A stretch of DNA of 64,000 nucleotides from contig NW_019773547.1 in the NCBI RefSeq assembly GCF_001039355.2, positions 23,219-87,218 on the forward strand. The letters run 5' to 3'. The DNA comes from Lingula anatina (taxonomy: Eukaryota > Brachiopoda > Lingulata > Lingulida > Lingulidae). Numbering within the stretch: position 1 is the stretch's first letter; every line of letters starts with the position of its first letter. Shown piece by piece: positions 1 to 12,688 of the stretch. A program made the translations under genes and the position numbers. The notes below the pieces were generated by a model. That model was not told the DNA's origin, searched no databases, and saw nothing but the letters and a program-made list of their open reading frames with translations.

Positions 1-325
1 AAGTCGCATTAAATCATCCCTGGAATATTTATACAGTTATGAAATCTATTTTTTTATTTCGCATCTATTGCTCATTGTCAGGAATGTATTGATATTACAG
101 TCCTACTCAAATCTTTTTAAACGTTTATAAAGTCGTCGGTGTAGATATTATATTGCAAACATCTGGTAACGTGAATGTTATAACATTATAGCAGAAATCT
201 CTGTCACTCTCTGCAATCCATCAAAAGCAATTGTTGTCTTTTCTGGTTTATCATACGGCATAAGAGGCGGCAGGACAAAAGGTAACCTTATTGTCCTGAA
301 GTCAGCATCGTTATGCGTGCTCTAA

Positions 326-552
326 GGGTGCATTCCCAGAGATTTAGATCGATCCAGAGATTTTGATTGAGATCGACCTAACTCCCTGGGGGTTCACGCT
401 AAATTGCAGTCAGCCGAGCGCCGCACCATAGTTAATTTACCCCCTTACAGCTTTTAGTAGGCGGGACAGACGCTAAAGTCGGTTAAGCTGACAGTAATCT
501 AGTGAGACTCCTCACAGGGATAGATCGATCTAAAATCTATGGGAACGGGGTC
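326..552 (-). mobile_element. foldback MITE, family 1, copy A
   Basis: 227 bp flanked by TAA on both sides (323-325 and 553-555). The ends are inverted repeats: GGGTGCATTCCCAGAG and, on the other strand, GACCCCGTTCCCATAG, each leading into AGATCGATC. Compared with copy B it lies in the opposite orientation. The 3 bp TAA duplication fits PIF/Harbinger-type MITEs. No transposase ORF. Confidence 0.8.
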
Positions 553-3364
553 TAAAATGCCACCCAAACAAATTCTCCATCCCGGTGCAGCAAGACCTGA
601 TAAATCCAGTATATGGATGACTGGTAACAGAATGGTCAGCAATGATGCGGTTAGTCTGGGGCCTATTTGTTAATTTGATTGCCATTTCGTCAATTAAAAA
701 AGCAATAATCAGAAAATTTTTATCTAAACGGTCGGCATATTCACTCTACGGTTGTACTTTTCAAAAGCTGTTTACTAACTGCATGGTATGGCGCTAAAGT
801 CAACCAGTCAAATTGCAAATGGTTCCGTTTATCGTTGAAAAAAATTGTTTTCTTGGTTTTGTTTCACCTGTTATATCGATGTGTCTTCCAGTCACATCAA
901 ACTGCTTCATTTATTGAATTAATCGTCAGGTGTCTAAATATGGTAAATAAAACAAGCTGGTTCTAAGGGGTTCAGAGAAACTATGAATACAGCGTGTGTA
1001 AAGCGCATTCAAGGCAAATGGCAAGAAAACATGAATATGAGAGGAATTTGTAAAGATATTTTGTAGAATGTTTGTAGAATCTGGACTTTCCCACTGCCCC
1101 TCGTCAAGTTTCATTGACATTAAGAAGATATGTCTGAAATTTTGCTTCACTTTAGTGAATACCTTATTTACGAACCTGGCAATGTGAAGCGTATTCTGTC
1201 TTCTTGTTAAGACTATGGCCTACTATAATTCTTATCACTCCTATATATAAGAACGTGTCTTACACACAACCAGTGACACATCATTGCATTTTTTCACGTT
1301 AGTCATCATGACCCTAGTCGGCTTTGCGGTTTTTATAATACACATTTCGGACGTACATGTAGGTTACCTTTATCATAATCATCTAATCGTCATACTGATT
1401 CATGTCGTCCCCTTGCCTTCTTTTCTTGTGTTTTACTTTAGTCCAGCCTTCTAGCCTATGTCAATAATTACTTTAGTCCAGCCTTCTAGCCTATGTCAAT
1501 AATTATATAAGGTATCTGCTTTGTATTTGTATTTTCCAAGTAAACAGTGGATATCAAATATTAAACCCAAGGATTTCATCGTATTCTCTTACATTGGGCT
1601 CTTGAAAGAACTTGTATTCTGTTAATCATAAGTTAAGATGAAATGCAATAAACTAACACGGAATAGAATTGCCATTTGGAAAAAAAACTCCAGGACTGTC
1701 TTGACTGATTAACGCCCCCTAGGATTATGCAGCTTAGGAGATAGTTTTTCATAAAAGTGCATTTCAACTACACTTCTTTCAAAGTCGTTACTGTTGAACT
1801 GTTATGAATCATTTCCTCCTTTGGGGGTCTTTGAATGGAAGAAGGGATTCAAATATAATTGCTGATACTCACTTTCAGTGAAAAGCGATGTGTTTGTCAA
1901 TTTTCCCTCTGTGCTTATTTTTTTTCTTGGTAATTGGAGATGGGTGTATCAAAATGAAAGGCATTAGACGTGAAAACGCCTCACATTCTGGTGACAGAGG
2001 ATTTGATAAGAACGGCTGTAGGCTAAAGATCATCATAAGTGCATGTACTCTTAAAATCCTCATCCAGGCCTGTACGTAACCTAACTCTTAGAACTTTTAT
2101 ACTTACAACCAATAATGTAATTGGTAATGATTCTTGTTTCAACGTAACATTCATTTTGTTAATTTGGGTCCTCAACAAGCATAATAAACCGTAGTTCCAG
2201 CTTTTCCAAACTTTTAACCTTTACTGTGAACTGTGCAGAGCCGGGAAACTGGACCGTGTATTTTTTCTCCTTTGTATGTAAGAAAAACATCGATAGTACA
2301 AACATTACAGACAGGAAATTAAAAGGATGCTAGGGCCCTCCAGTGGCGCTACTGTCCTTCAAAAGATCAAGAGGTCACTGTCCCAAAGCTGAAGGTGACA
2401 AAAGTGGAAAATTGAAATCGTGCAAAAGTGAAAGATCCCGCGAGTAAGTAATGGTTTTCTACGGAATCAGAAGACAATTCAGTCGTGCAGAATTGAATGA
2501 ATTCGTGTAACCACGCGGACAGCTTTATCAGAAGGTATTCAGTAAGAAATGTCCTCACCAACCTTAAGTCCTTCTCACCAATCAGTTGTGCACATCATTT
2601 TACCCATATGCCTATAATATATATCCTCTACATGTATATTTACATGGTATCGTTTTTCGGGAATAAAATAAACCCTCGTGTACTTCATAATAAGTATAGA
2701 CTTTAAGCGAATTAAAAAGTTTGTGAAAACACGTGGTTCACTCTGTTCATTGAGATATAATTTAGGATTTTATTGTTAATTAAAGCCGTTGTCCTTAAAC
2801 ACAATTATATGCATTAGATAGTTTAGTGTCGGTTGGCCAATAAATTTTACGAGAAGATTTAAGTAAGAATTGGAACAGTATTCAGAACACGGGGATAATC
2901 CCAGAGCATTGAACTGTTTCATTACTAATTCTTCCAAAGATTCCTTTGAGAGGAATGATAAGCCGAGTATATCTTACTGAATTCCACCGCGAATGGGTGA
3001 CTTACACACAGCGTAAATTGTGGAAAGTAGAAAAACGCACAGCAGGTTGCATGCTTGTTTATGTAGCTGGTATAAGGACATCCTGTGTTGGAATTTCATT
3101 TACGTATTTTACTATTGTCCATTTTGCTGTCACGGGATCCTGTCAATGAACAGAACAATGACGACTAAACCGTTCTAAGATACCGGGTTGTAGATGATAG
3201 CACTCGAACACTGTCGGAGTTGCAACGTCGGCCAAAAGGAAGTGCCGTAAAAAAGTGACGCGATTGCAAGGTCAAGAGAATGAGGTCAAGAGGTCAATAA
3301 AAGAATGGCATGTAATATGAATGAAATAAAATATGTATATTGCAGATTCAGTACATGCACTTAC
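553..3364. other. nAChR intron 2 region, no further exon seen
   Basis: AT-rich sequence with short chance ORFs. I looked for the small third receptor exon on the minus strand and did not find it. Contains the 35 bp tandem duplication at 1435 and three AGGTCA half-sites just inside the intron at 3269-3296. Confidence 0.6.
1435..1504. repeat. 35 bp tandem duplication
   Basis: Two head-to-tail copies of a unit beginning ACTTTAGTCCAGCC, with no differences seen. Confidence 0.9.
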
Positions 3365-3510
3365 CACATCAATGATTTGGGCCAAGGCCAGCCCAAATGT
3401 CACGTTAAGAGCCTCTGAAGCATTTTTGGAAGGACGCACTCTCCTGTCATAGTTCTTCATAAGATCGTGCATAAGGCGATACTCGTGGTCATCTGCCTTG
3501 ACCAAAACAC
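3365..3510 (-). CDS. nicotinic acetylcholine receptor subunit, exon 2 (start of ligand-binding domain)
   Basis: The exon is bounded by TTTTTCTCAG| before 3510 and GATGTG|GTAAGT after 3365. It is 146 nt: two nucleotides completing a Cys codon plus 48 codons. The encoded residues include HEYRLMHDLMKNYDRRVRP and VTFGLALAQIIDV, the hallmark N-terminal helix and first beta strand of cys-loop nAChR subunits. The NYDRRVRP and LALAQIIDV segments are the family's most recognisable N-terminal landmarks. It carries two N-glycosylation sequons (NAS, NVT). Ending in QIIDV at phase 0 matches the conserved intron position of this family. Remaining exons should lie beyond coordinate 1 on the minus strand. 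Subunit type cannot be set from this part; the sequence looks like an alpha9/10-like or other lophotrochozoan-style subunit. Confidence 0.9.
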
Positions 3511-6500
3511 CTGAGAAAAAGACAACATTGCTTTGTTTAAAATTAAGTTGAACTTCAGTAAACTACTGGTTAATTTTGACATTGTTGAGCAACAGGTGCC
3601 CTTCAGTGGCTGTATGAGGCAACAACTAACAGCTTACATCAAACATGCTGAAGAAGAAGAATATCATGAAAGAGATTTTTACATAAAATCCCACAATACT
3701 GCCAAGATAATAAGGCAGACATAGTTCTTTTCACCTGGGAAAGCCGTGCATACGTAAGTGGAATTACCACGTAAATAACAGCAGAGGGTAGTTAAATATA
3801 TTCCATTTTTTATTCTGCGATGCAATTCAGCGTCAACAACTTAATCACCATAATGGTAATAGCGTTTCGTCGAAATATGATGAGAACCGCTTACGACTTT
3901 GATTACATCATGCTGTTCAAACCATTTGTCACCTTCTCACATCACTAAACTGATAGAACTGATTCTCATGATTACATATACAGAAGAGACATATGCCATT
4001 GATGGAAATGGCCCGCTGCAACATAATACACCACATGAATCATTGAAATTTTATTCTTCATCTAATTTGATTAAATGAAAATGATGCAGTAACTCTAACC
4101 GTAAATGTTTTTTGAATTCATTTTCCCAATACTTAAAGCTGAAACAGTAAAATCAAAATACACTCTCCATATGGAGCGTTTGGTCCATTCTGTACTTCAA
4201 AACACAGAGTGTAGACCCTTAATCCCATTTCAGACTTATTATAAACCGAGACTTTTTTTCGAGATATTGTGCTAACACATGTGAACCGAAATACCGTCAT
4301 TTCAACGTGGTGTTTTGTTTTCAAGGTTGAGTACGCGTCACTCCCTATCATGCCCCCGGGGACATGGACGGATACAATCACAAATACTGCCAATAGCATT
4401 ATCGTAATGAGTATGCTTTACAATTGTTCTCGCGGTTGAGGAATAAAAGTGACGTCTCAATAACTCTTTGACTGCTATTGTAAAAAGACATTTCCTCTTA
4501 TGTAGTTCATGTAACTATTCAAACATTTAGAAGATATTGCACGGGCTTTATTATGACCAAGGCTCATAAAAAGCAATAGATGTACATGTATAGTATATAA
4601 CCCTGATGGGGATGTGTGGTTATATTCCTATTGTGATGTCACAATTGTGACGTCACAAACTTACAGATGTGTTTCATTCAAATTAACATACAAACTTTAA
4701 ATAGACTTGGTAATTTATAGAAATATATTTCACCAATTATGCTTTGGCTGTTATGATTTTTACCATGGGATCTTTCAGGCCGCTGTTGACCTTTTTTCCT
4801 ATAGTCCCGCTAATTATGTTTTCAGCATTTACGTCAGTATGTTTACGTTGATCTAAGGGTGTGAGCTTTGAAGGGAGATAGTTGTCCCATCAGGCATTTG
4901 AATGTGTTCCCGTTACTAGTATATCTTTTTATTACATTGGCAAATACATTATAAAAAAAAACACATTCGACAGAGATATTCAATTGCCTTCCGATACAAC
5001 ACTCAGTAACAAAAAATTAACAGTGGGCGAAACTATCACCATGCAGTTTCTAAAGGTTTCCAGTCATCCCACTAACATGTATATATCGTTGACATTGTAC
5101 AGCATCTAACTGGGATTTCAGTATGGATAGATAAATAGCATCTTTTAACACTGTCATTGTAGGTCCAATTATAGATTACATAATTTGAAATATAGAATAT
5201 TATGTAGATTGAACAACTTTCATAGTGTCGTTGGAATACGGTATTTGCGTAAAGTATATCTATATATCTATGCAGACAGACGCGGAAACTGAAGTTGGTC
5301 TCCTAAATAACCATTACATAAATAAAAACCAAAGTTTGGATAAAAGTGGAATTGTTTTCAATTGCAAAGAGAATCAACGCCTTTGCCAACGGGATGTCGC
5401 TTACAAGTAAATATCAATATGGTTTTGGAACAGGGCGGTGGAAGGTGAACCTACGCTCACATTAATCGTATCTAACTGACATTTTAACCTTTGTTAAAGT
5501 GCTATCCTTGGCTTTATTTTATTCAAAGTAAGAGCTTTTCAATCAATGAGGTTGACAATGTTTACAAAAGGTACCCTCCCACACCGCTAATAAATATTTG
5601 GATATGTCTTATAAAAGATGTAAAATGCACAAGAAGAGAAAGCCAAATTGACTGCTTCACTTAAAACTAGTAGCTGCAATCTACAATAAGTGCATTGCAA
5701 CAATCCACGGGCGTTTCTGAATGACGGCTAGGCAAAAGCGGTAAAAATACAGAGAAATTAAAGCTGAAATACACAAACAAACACCGTCAGTACAGAGAGA
5801 GAGAGATGGGAGAGAGAGAGACGCTCGCAAAGGTACGAAAACCGAGATGGGCGATTTGCGTATGACGTCACCTCCCCGGTGACATTTCCCTTTGCTTCAA
5901 CTTGTCATCTGCTGGCTTAGACAGGTTTTCATTGAATTCCGATAACCAGAGCTAGTCAAGTGAAATAGATTCTGTTCGCCGGGAGGAGAGCAGGAACAAG
6001 ATACAAAGCGGATGTTTGCCTTTTTCTTGTTAATTTCCTTCGCCTCGCATTAACACAAACGGAAACAGATGACTCGTGAATCACCAACACTGATATTAGT
6101 GCAATAACTGTAAGATTCCGTTTGTCTTAAGTAGCGCTGAACAATAATATTTATATTTGCCGAAACAATTAAAGAAAAACCTCTCTTCTCTTTTTCATTC
6201 TCTCTGTCTCTCTTGACAATGAAAAACAAAAGCAAACCTAATTAATAAAGCTCATTTATACAAATATAGGGCATCAGTTTCTAAAATGAAGACATGACTT
6301 TTTAATAATAGGTAAAATAGTCAGATAACCAGCGTCATCAAGTAAATAATTTTATTTTTCAAATAGGTGAAATTGATTCGTTAATGTCAGATCTGAAGAT
6401 GAGGAATTTTAACCAAGCAGTACGTCCGCTAGCAGATCAATACAGCGTTCTGAACAAAAAGATCAGAAGGTAAAGGACAAATCGATTCCAAAATTAGTCA

Positions 6501-7500
6501 AGACTTTCGTATATCTCAAACTTATACTTAGGCAATCAGAGTCCTTCCGATCCTCCAAGGGGACTAACTAAGCAGACGATAGTCGAATATGAGCTAAAAT
6601 GGCTGACGCGATAATCTCATATACATGTTAGCTTTCAAAATGATGCCACTGTGACTAGAGAGGGGTGGAATTAATATGATGCATAAAATATTGCGAAATG
6701 AAAGCCACTGTAGTTGTATTGATAAGATAATCCGTTGCTTGAATTTCAAAACCCAAGTATAATAACAGGCAGCTCATTTCGTAATCTTTATAAGCAAAGT
6801 TTATCTTATCATTACAGTTTAATGGTGATGATTATGTACATGTGACTGGAAGAAAGGCTTCTTGGGGCTCCGTTCTTCTTTAAATCTTGTTAATATGGAA
6901 ATCAAATGATGACCGATATGACATTCGAAGAATGGGCTGTGATGACAGACAGATGGAAGAACGCTTCTCAAACGCTGTTTTCGACAAGTGGGGTCGTCTT
7001 AATAGTTGCCCCGCATATCATGAAACAGTGACTAAGAGAGCATTTCTGCCTTTCTCGAGATATTATCAGTCATTAAGACAGGAACCAACCCGTTCACCAA
7101 CTTCAGTACACTGTTTGATTTTAATCCTACTTAAATAGATTTAGTGGTGATATTTTTTTGTTTTTGTTTTCTTATTTTAAACGCCCTTTACGCTGTTCAA
7201 TATCTAATTCTATTTTCTTGTTCCCTTGCTGAAATGCTTCTGTAAGTTGTGGCCTTTTTTGTTGCTTCCCATGTACATTTAGACTGAACAGTAGGTTTTG
7301 GTATCATTCTTTAGAATGCCGCTATTATGAACAAAATTAATTATTGTCTAAATAAAGATGTATGATTTCAGATCTTGGCACGTTTTTATTACGCAACATC
7401 TCAATATCAATTTGTTTGACATTAAAAAACGCGTGAATCGTGTGAATCTCCCTAGTAATCATAATGACATAAATTAAGTTTATAAATTAAGTAAATAAAC
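3511..7500. other. nAChR intron 1
   Basis: No exon seen. Holds the paired CRE (4634), another TGACGTCA at 5863-5870, GA runs near 5793-5822 and the foldback MITE copy B at its right end. Confidence 0.6.
4634..4655. promoter_or_regulatory. paired CRE-like sites in nAChR intron 1
   Basis: TGATGTCA (4634-4641) and the perfect palindromic TGACGTCA (4648-4655), both inside a larger GTGAYGTCAC repeat. This is the classical CREB/ATF motif; function not shown. Confidence 0.4.
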
Positions 7501-7503
7501 TTA

Positions 7504-7728
7504 GACCCCATTTCCATATATTTTAGATCGATCTATCCCTGTTGGGAGTCTCATTAGGTTACTGTCAGCTTAGCCGGCTTAAGCGTCTGTCCCGCCTACT
7601 AAAAGCTGTAAGAGGGTAATTTACTATGGTGCACGCTCGGCTAACTGCAATTTAGCGTGAATCCCCAGGGAGTTAGGTCCATCTAAATCTTAATCTCTGG
7701 ATCGATCTAAATCTCTGGGAATACACCC
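7504..7728 (+). mobile_element. foldback MITE, family 1, copy B
   Basis: 225 bp flanked by TTA (7501-7503, 7729-7731). It reads GACCCCATTTCC ... GGGAATACACCC and is nearly identical in reverse orientation to 326-552. It lies in nAChR intron 1, starting about 70 bp past the exon 1 donor. Confidence 0.82.
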
Positions 7729-7796
7729 TTAGTAAGTATATAAATGATGCACCATCAGGTATTGTACATGAAATAAATTAAATAAAATATACTCAC

Positions 7797-7857
7797 AAGT
7801 TAATCCAAGACAAAAGAGGACGGAAAGGCTTATTAAGATGCACGGTCTACAATCCAT
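7797..7857 (-). CDS. nicotinic acetylcholine receptor subunit, exon 1 (signal peptide)
   Basis: The ATG at 7857-7855 opens MDCRPCILISLSVLFCLGLT (20 residues), a typical signal peptide with a hydrophobic core. The exon ends one nucleotide into the next codon at a strong donor (ACTT|GTGAGT). Joining to the exon at 3510 gives TGT (Cys) and then VLVKADDHEY in frame, leading into the mature receptor. This phase match and the reasonable spacing support one gene. The 4.3 kb intron lies at 3511-7796. The exon continues upstream as 5'UTR to about 7951, where CTTTTTTAG marks an acceptor, so at least one further 5'UTR exon exists to the right. Confidence 0.82.
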
Positions 7858-7951
7858 TATAAAGCTTGTCTTGGCACAAGGAGCTCGAGGCAAGTGTCGT
7901 CTGTTTATTGTCGTCTGCAACTATGGTTAGCAGCCTGGTAGCAACATGTTC
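7858..7951 (-). other. 5'UTR part of nAChR exon 1, with short uORF
   Basis: The acceptor CTTTTTTAG precedes 7951 on the minus strand. A complete six-codon upstream ORF (MLLPGC, stop) lies at 7927-7947, ahead of the receptor ATG. It could dampen translation, which is inference. Confidence 0.5.
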
Positions 7952-8013
7952 CTAAAAAAGACACAAAGATACGTGTGATCATTTCACCAAGTAAGAAGAT
8001 ATTATTCTTACAA

Positions 8014-8017
<4 letters not shown>

Positions 8018-8050
<33 letters not shown>

Positions 8051-8051
8051 T
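8018..8051. repeat. (ATT)n microsatellite
   Basis: About 11 ATT units. Confidence 0.95.
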
Positions 8052-9931
8052 TGGTTTGAATATTTCTCCGCAGTGCATGTTGTTTACAATCCAAGGAGGG
8101 GGGGAGGGGCGTTGTGGATTAACTTAATACACCACTGGTAGGAATATTTAGAAAAAAATCAATTACAACATGTATAAGTTTCATATCAGTCAATACTTCA
8201 CTGAGTGTCGAGTCAATGTGGTGCCGTACAACAATCGGCCTTGCCTTTTTTAGAATATATTTTCTTTAAAATATGTATATATTAGAAAAAAAAACAAATC
8301 TATAGGTGATGATTTGATGGATCAACTACTACTTGACTTAAGTACTGTCATTTCAACAAGGTTGGAAACACTACTTTCAGCAACTATAAAAATCCCAAAT
8401 TAAGTGTGTGTTTCAGATTCAACGACCATGTATACTGCAATGCATCATAAGGTGTAAAGCCTAAAACACAAGTCTGGCGTGCAACCTTATTTCCTTAGAC
8501 TACATACCACGCCCAACTCAAAAGCTTCAGGGCTACAACGACTGCAGATTTAAAGCAAAAGTAACGATGGTTTCTATCTTCGGGCAAGATGGTTTCATTA
8601 TTTACTTTTCTGTTCGCCAGGACAAACATCGAGTTATGAGATTAGTTCAAGTTGCTTCCTCAAACCCCCAGTACAAAATATGCTCCTATTACAGACCACT
8701 GACCACTGGCAGAGATATGAATAATTTGTCTCAACTCCGAGGCACCAATTAAACCGACGCAAGTTAATCTCCGTAAATAACGCACTCATGCATAGAAATG
8801 GCTCCACGCTACAGCCCCCTGTAGTCAGCTAATTGGTCGGCTAAAGTAAGGTTTAAGTTCTGATTTGATAACATTAAGACACCAGTAAATGTTTAAATTG
8901 ACGTTGCTATATTTTAGGTTGATCTGCCACAGTACACACTTATTTGTTTGGCCCTGGCGTATTGTGTCTTAAACCTTTACTCCCCCCCCCCTCACCCCTC
9001 CTCCCGCCCCGTGCTTTTACTCTTTATTATAATTTGATGCAAAATTATGTCCATTTATAATGATCTATAAACTGAACCAATGTACTCCCATTAACAGCTA
9101 TACTCCCGTTACTGTTGTTTGATTTCTAACTATTTGTATATCATGATAAAAAAGAATTTACAACAACTGAACTCTCTTGAACGGATTAGCACAGGAATAG
9201 CCAAGTAGCCCAAATTAATTGTCGTATAAAAGTGAAGAGTTGCGAAAAAGTCGATTTGTGAAATGACCAAAAACGATTAGTTTCGATCAAACTAAAAACC
9301 ATCCCATCATTATACCATCAAGTATAACGATACTTAGAAGCGCTTCTAATAACATTTACAATATTTTTCATCTCAAATAGTCTAACAAAGTGTAGAATTA
9401 CAAAGTCGGCTTTAAACAATAGTTCGTAACCATAACAACTACCAATGGAAGAGAAAAAGCACCTTCACAATGAAAAAAAAATTAATTTGTAAAAAAAATT
9501 ACTTTACATGTACAAACCTAACATTAGTTAAGAATAAAAGACAGACGGTACATACATATATATATATATATATGAACTGAATGCTAAATCAGCCGTTATC
9601 CTGCATTATATTATCCAATATTCAAGTACATGTCGAATAATTGGCATATCCAATAGGCCCCATAGTTTGCCAGTGTGCAGCCTTTTAAACCGAGTCAATT
9701 TGTCGTTAAGGAGTACATGTACACTAATGGGCCATTAAGGTAATGCGGGCGTTCGTTCTAGATAACGACAGATTCCTTAATAGAACCTTACACCACCACG
9801 ATACATTGTACTTATGGGTTTAAAAACGCATACAGACGCGAATCACCGAAGACCTAAACATCGTTTTGGTTTATACTTCACTCCAAAACATGACGCTCCA
9901 CTTGAATTGGAATAAAGAGACCAGCTTTCAC

Positions 9932-9943
9932 AACAACAACAAC

Positions 9944-9991
<48 letters not shown>
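9932..9991. repeat. (CAA)n(TAA)n microsatellite
   Basis: CAA units followed by a long run of AAT. Confidence 0.95.
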
Positions 9992-10446
9992 CCAATGTAA
10001 CACTCAGTTATATAGCATTTGGAGGGGGACGTCTTCCATGTCACGCTCAATATAGCAGATAATATGTAAAGAAGGCAAGGCAATTGTAAGCAGTTTGAGG
10101 AGTTGGTGATTTTCCATGGCATGCTCCACAAACACCGTCAGGCATGAAGACATGACTGCCTTTGTTCGGTTGATGAAATTCGTGTCGTTTTGTCATGCAC
10201 AAACACCTACAGATCTGAATATTCATACTTGTTCAGGCCACCAGACTAGGCACCTTTATTCAGTTCAGTGGAAATGTATTGATGTTATTAAAATCACGGT
10301 AGCTTGAAGTGCCATTATATGCTGTTTTTTATACTCGAAATGATGTTATAGCTACACGTGGGACTTCAGCACGGTTGAACTATGCAATCAGTGTTAAGAT
10401 ATGATCTACAAACGAAAAGGAGTGGTTACTTGGATGATTCTCGATC

Positions 10447-10464
10447 TTGACCTTGACCTTGACC
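10447..10464. promoter_or_regulatory. triple TTGACC (TCAAGGTCA-type) repeat
   Basis: Three head-to-tail TTGACC hexamers. The reverse strand gives overlapping TCAAGGTCA, the NR5A/ERR monomer site. May be a simple repeat. Confidence 0.3.
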
Positions 10465-12601
10465 CTGGGAGGCAATTTTACAATCCCGACTCCAAACATA
10501 ATAGATATTTTACAAACAGCGTGATATGACCAAATGTCAAATCGTATTATATTTTCAGTGACACACTGAGAACTTTTATTGAAATAATTAATGAAACCGA
10601 AGTTATAAAACGTGTCATCGTGTATAATATTTCACCCCAGATACTACAAATTGATTCTCACAGAATACAGACCAGGGCACAGAAATAACCTTTACGAACG
10701 ATTCAATATTCCATGAATACCTCAAACTCCGCAAATTAGCCTCAAATTGATTCTAAATCTAGGAAACCAGCGGAGCAACATCGAAGCTGGAAACCATGGC
10801 CGCACAATGCCACGTCTAATAGCAGGAAGATTTTTCTAAATTACAAGTGATGACATCAATTGCCATCTCAATATGCCAGCAAGTCAAAGACGTTAGCAAA
10901 GCAAAGTGCCATCATAATGGACCTTGCCCAGGCAATGAGGTGCCTTCGTGAAAGATTAGATTGCCTCTTTACTGTTAGACTACTCCATCAAAATAATATT
11001 ATCCCAACAAGGTTAGCGAAAAAAAATCATTGTTAATCAATCTGTTCCTTAAATAATTTTTTGCAATCATTTTGAATAAAATCTACTTTGTTACACATTC
11101 ACATATATAACTGCCAGTCATCAAGAATGCTTGATATTCGGATCATGGGACTAGTAATAATAACTATAATTTGGTACTATAATTTTCCACTTCGGCCACT
11201 GATGATCAAAATAGCTACTTATACCCAAAACATTCATTTGATGCGCTGTTCAGTTAATCAATGTAAAAAACCAAATACTGTTTTAATGCCCTAAACTGCT
11301 GTATTACCGTATAGTATCAGACATTGTAGGCAGTGGGGTAATGTAAATGTTGCTGAGAGCGAACGTCTAGCTGGCTCAATGTATAGGTAAGATACCTACA
11401 TTGGTCCTATCATTTCACACTTTGAACCGAACGATTGTTTATAAATAGCGCCAAACTTAGACACAGAATGGAACAAGCAGATTTCTCTGTATGGAGAAAC
11501 CTTTACCGCGTTCCTTTCAACATCTCACTGAAAACCGTTGAACTTCCCTGACCTTAAACACCATATACGCTGGAGTGAAAACAGTTTATGTTGCCAACAT
11601 CAAATTTATCAATTCGATAAGCTGGGATATCTGACCGAATTCTCACGTGCTCAAAAGGTGTTTTCTTCATGGTTCGAGTTAGATGCACCAAACGATGAAG
11701 AAGTTTTCGATCATCTCTTAATATTAGGAGGCCAATGCCCCCCTTAACATATTTACATGTTGCACACTTCAACTTTTGTCAAAATCGATAAAAGTTCGGA
11801 CAGATCTTATTTCTCCGACGAATTTCCGTAATGATCTATTTTATCTGGTTTACGTCAGATACGTTTATCCACTGGACTAGCTAGAGGCCTAGATTTCTGG
11901 TAAAATATGCTATTGATATTATATCTCATAAATGGGCGCAAATTGAAGATTTGGCTACATCATCAAACATAACTGGAGGTTGGACCAAACAATTTAAATC
12001 ACTAATATGAGTTCGAGTATTTGAAAGTAACACTCAATTCATATTGCACAGGTAGCGCAAGGTGTCTGTATAAAATAGAGGTTTTGTGTATATTTTTATC
12101 TATTGAACTTTATGTGAGCAACAATGATAAAACAGACACGCACATCCTGTTAAATCGAAAGCCCCCCCCCCTCCCCGAGACAAGGCCATGCTATTTGTCC
12201 ATACGTGCATCTTTTTTGTGAACTTCACAGCTGTTAAATGGATACCAAAATGACGAGTCAAACGAAGAACAAAGATCCATTGTTGTACCAATTCCTAAGT
12301 AAAATTAAATACCCGCAAGTTGTACGACACAAGTCACGGCTCTTAACACTAATCACAACATGTTTGTATCTATTTATTACCCATCATGGTGAAACTGACC
12401 AGGGGTCCTTTCCGACCACGAGCTATTAACCTCTGTGTCCATCTTGACCATTACAAATTACCTGCCAATCATTTCAGCTATTTGATCTTCAAGGAACTCG
12501 TTAAACGTATCAGTATACATGGAAAGGGGAAAACGGCAAAAGGGGCAGTTTTTTACCGTTGTATTTCATAGTTGCTAAAGGTCAAATTGAAAGTAAGGCC
12601 G

Positions 12602-12688
12602 CGCGTGTGTGTGTGTGTGTGTGCGTGCGTGCGTGCGCGCGTGTGTGTGTGAGAAAGAGAGAGGGAGAAAAAGAGAGAGAGAGAGATT
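12602..12688. repeat. (GT)n/(GC)n/(GA)n compound microsatellite
   Basis: GT and GC alternation followed by GA runs. Confidence 0.93.

Noticed and set aside
507-519. Possible Elongin BC-box in the F-box-like segment (residues 507-519 of the UBX-LRR protein)
   Set aside because: The Cys and hydrophobic spacing do not fit the BC-box consensus; only a weak F-box-like helix remains. Coordinates here are residue numbers.
7858-7920. Longer N terminus of the nAChR exon 1 frame
   Set aside because: The added residues start from a non-ATG codon and would bury the signal peptide; the ATG at 7857 gives a standard signal sequence.
9928-10131. Frame ending in a poly-Leu run
   Set aside because: Product of the TAA microsatellite.
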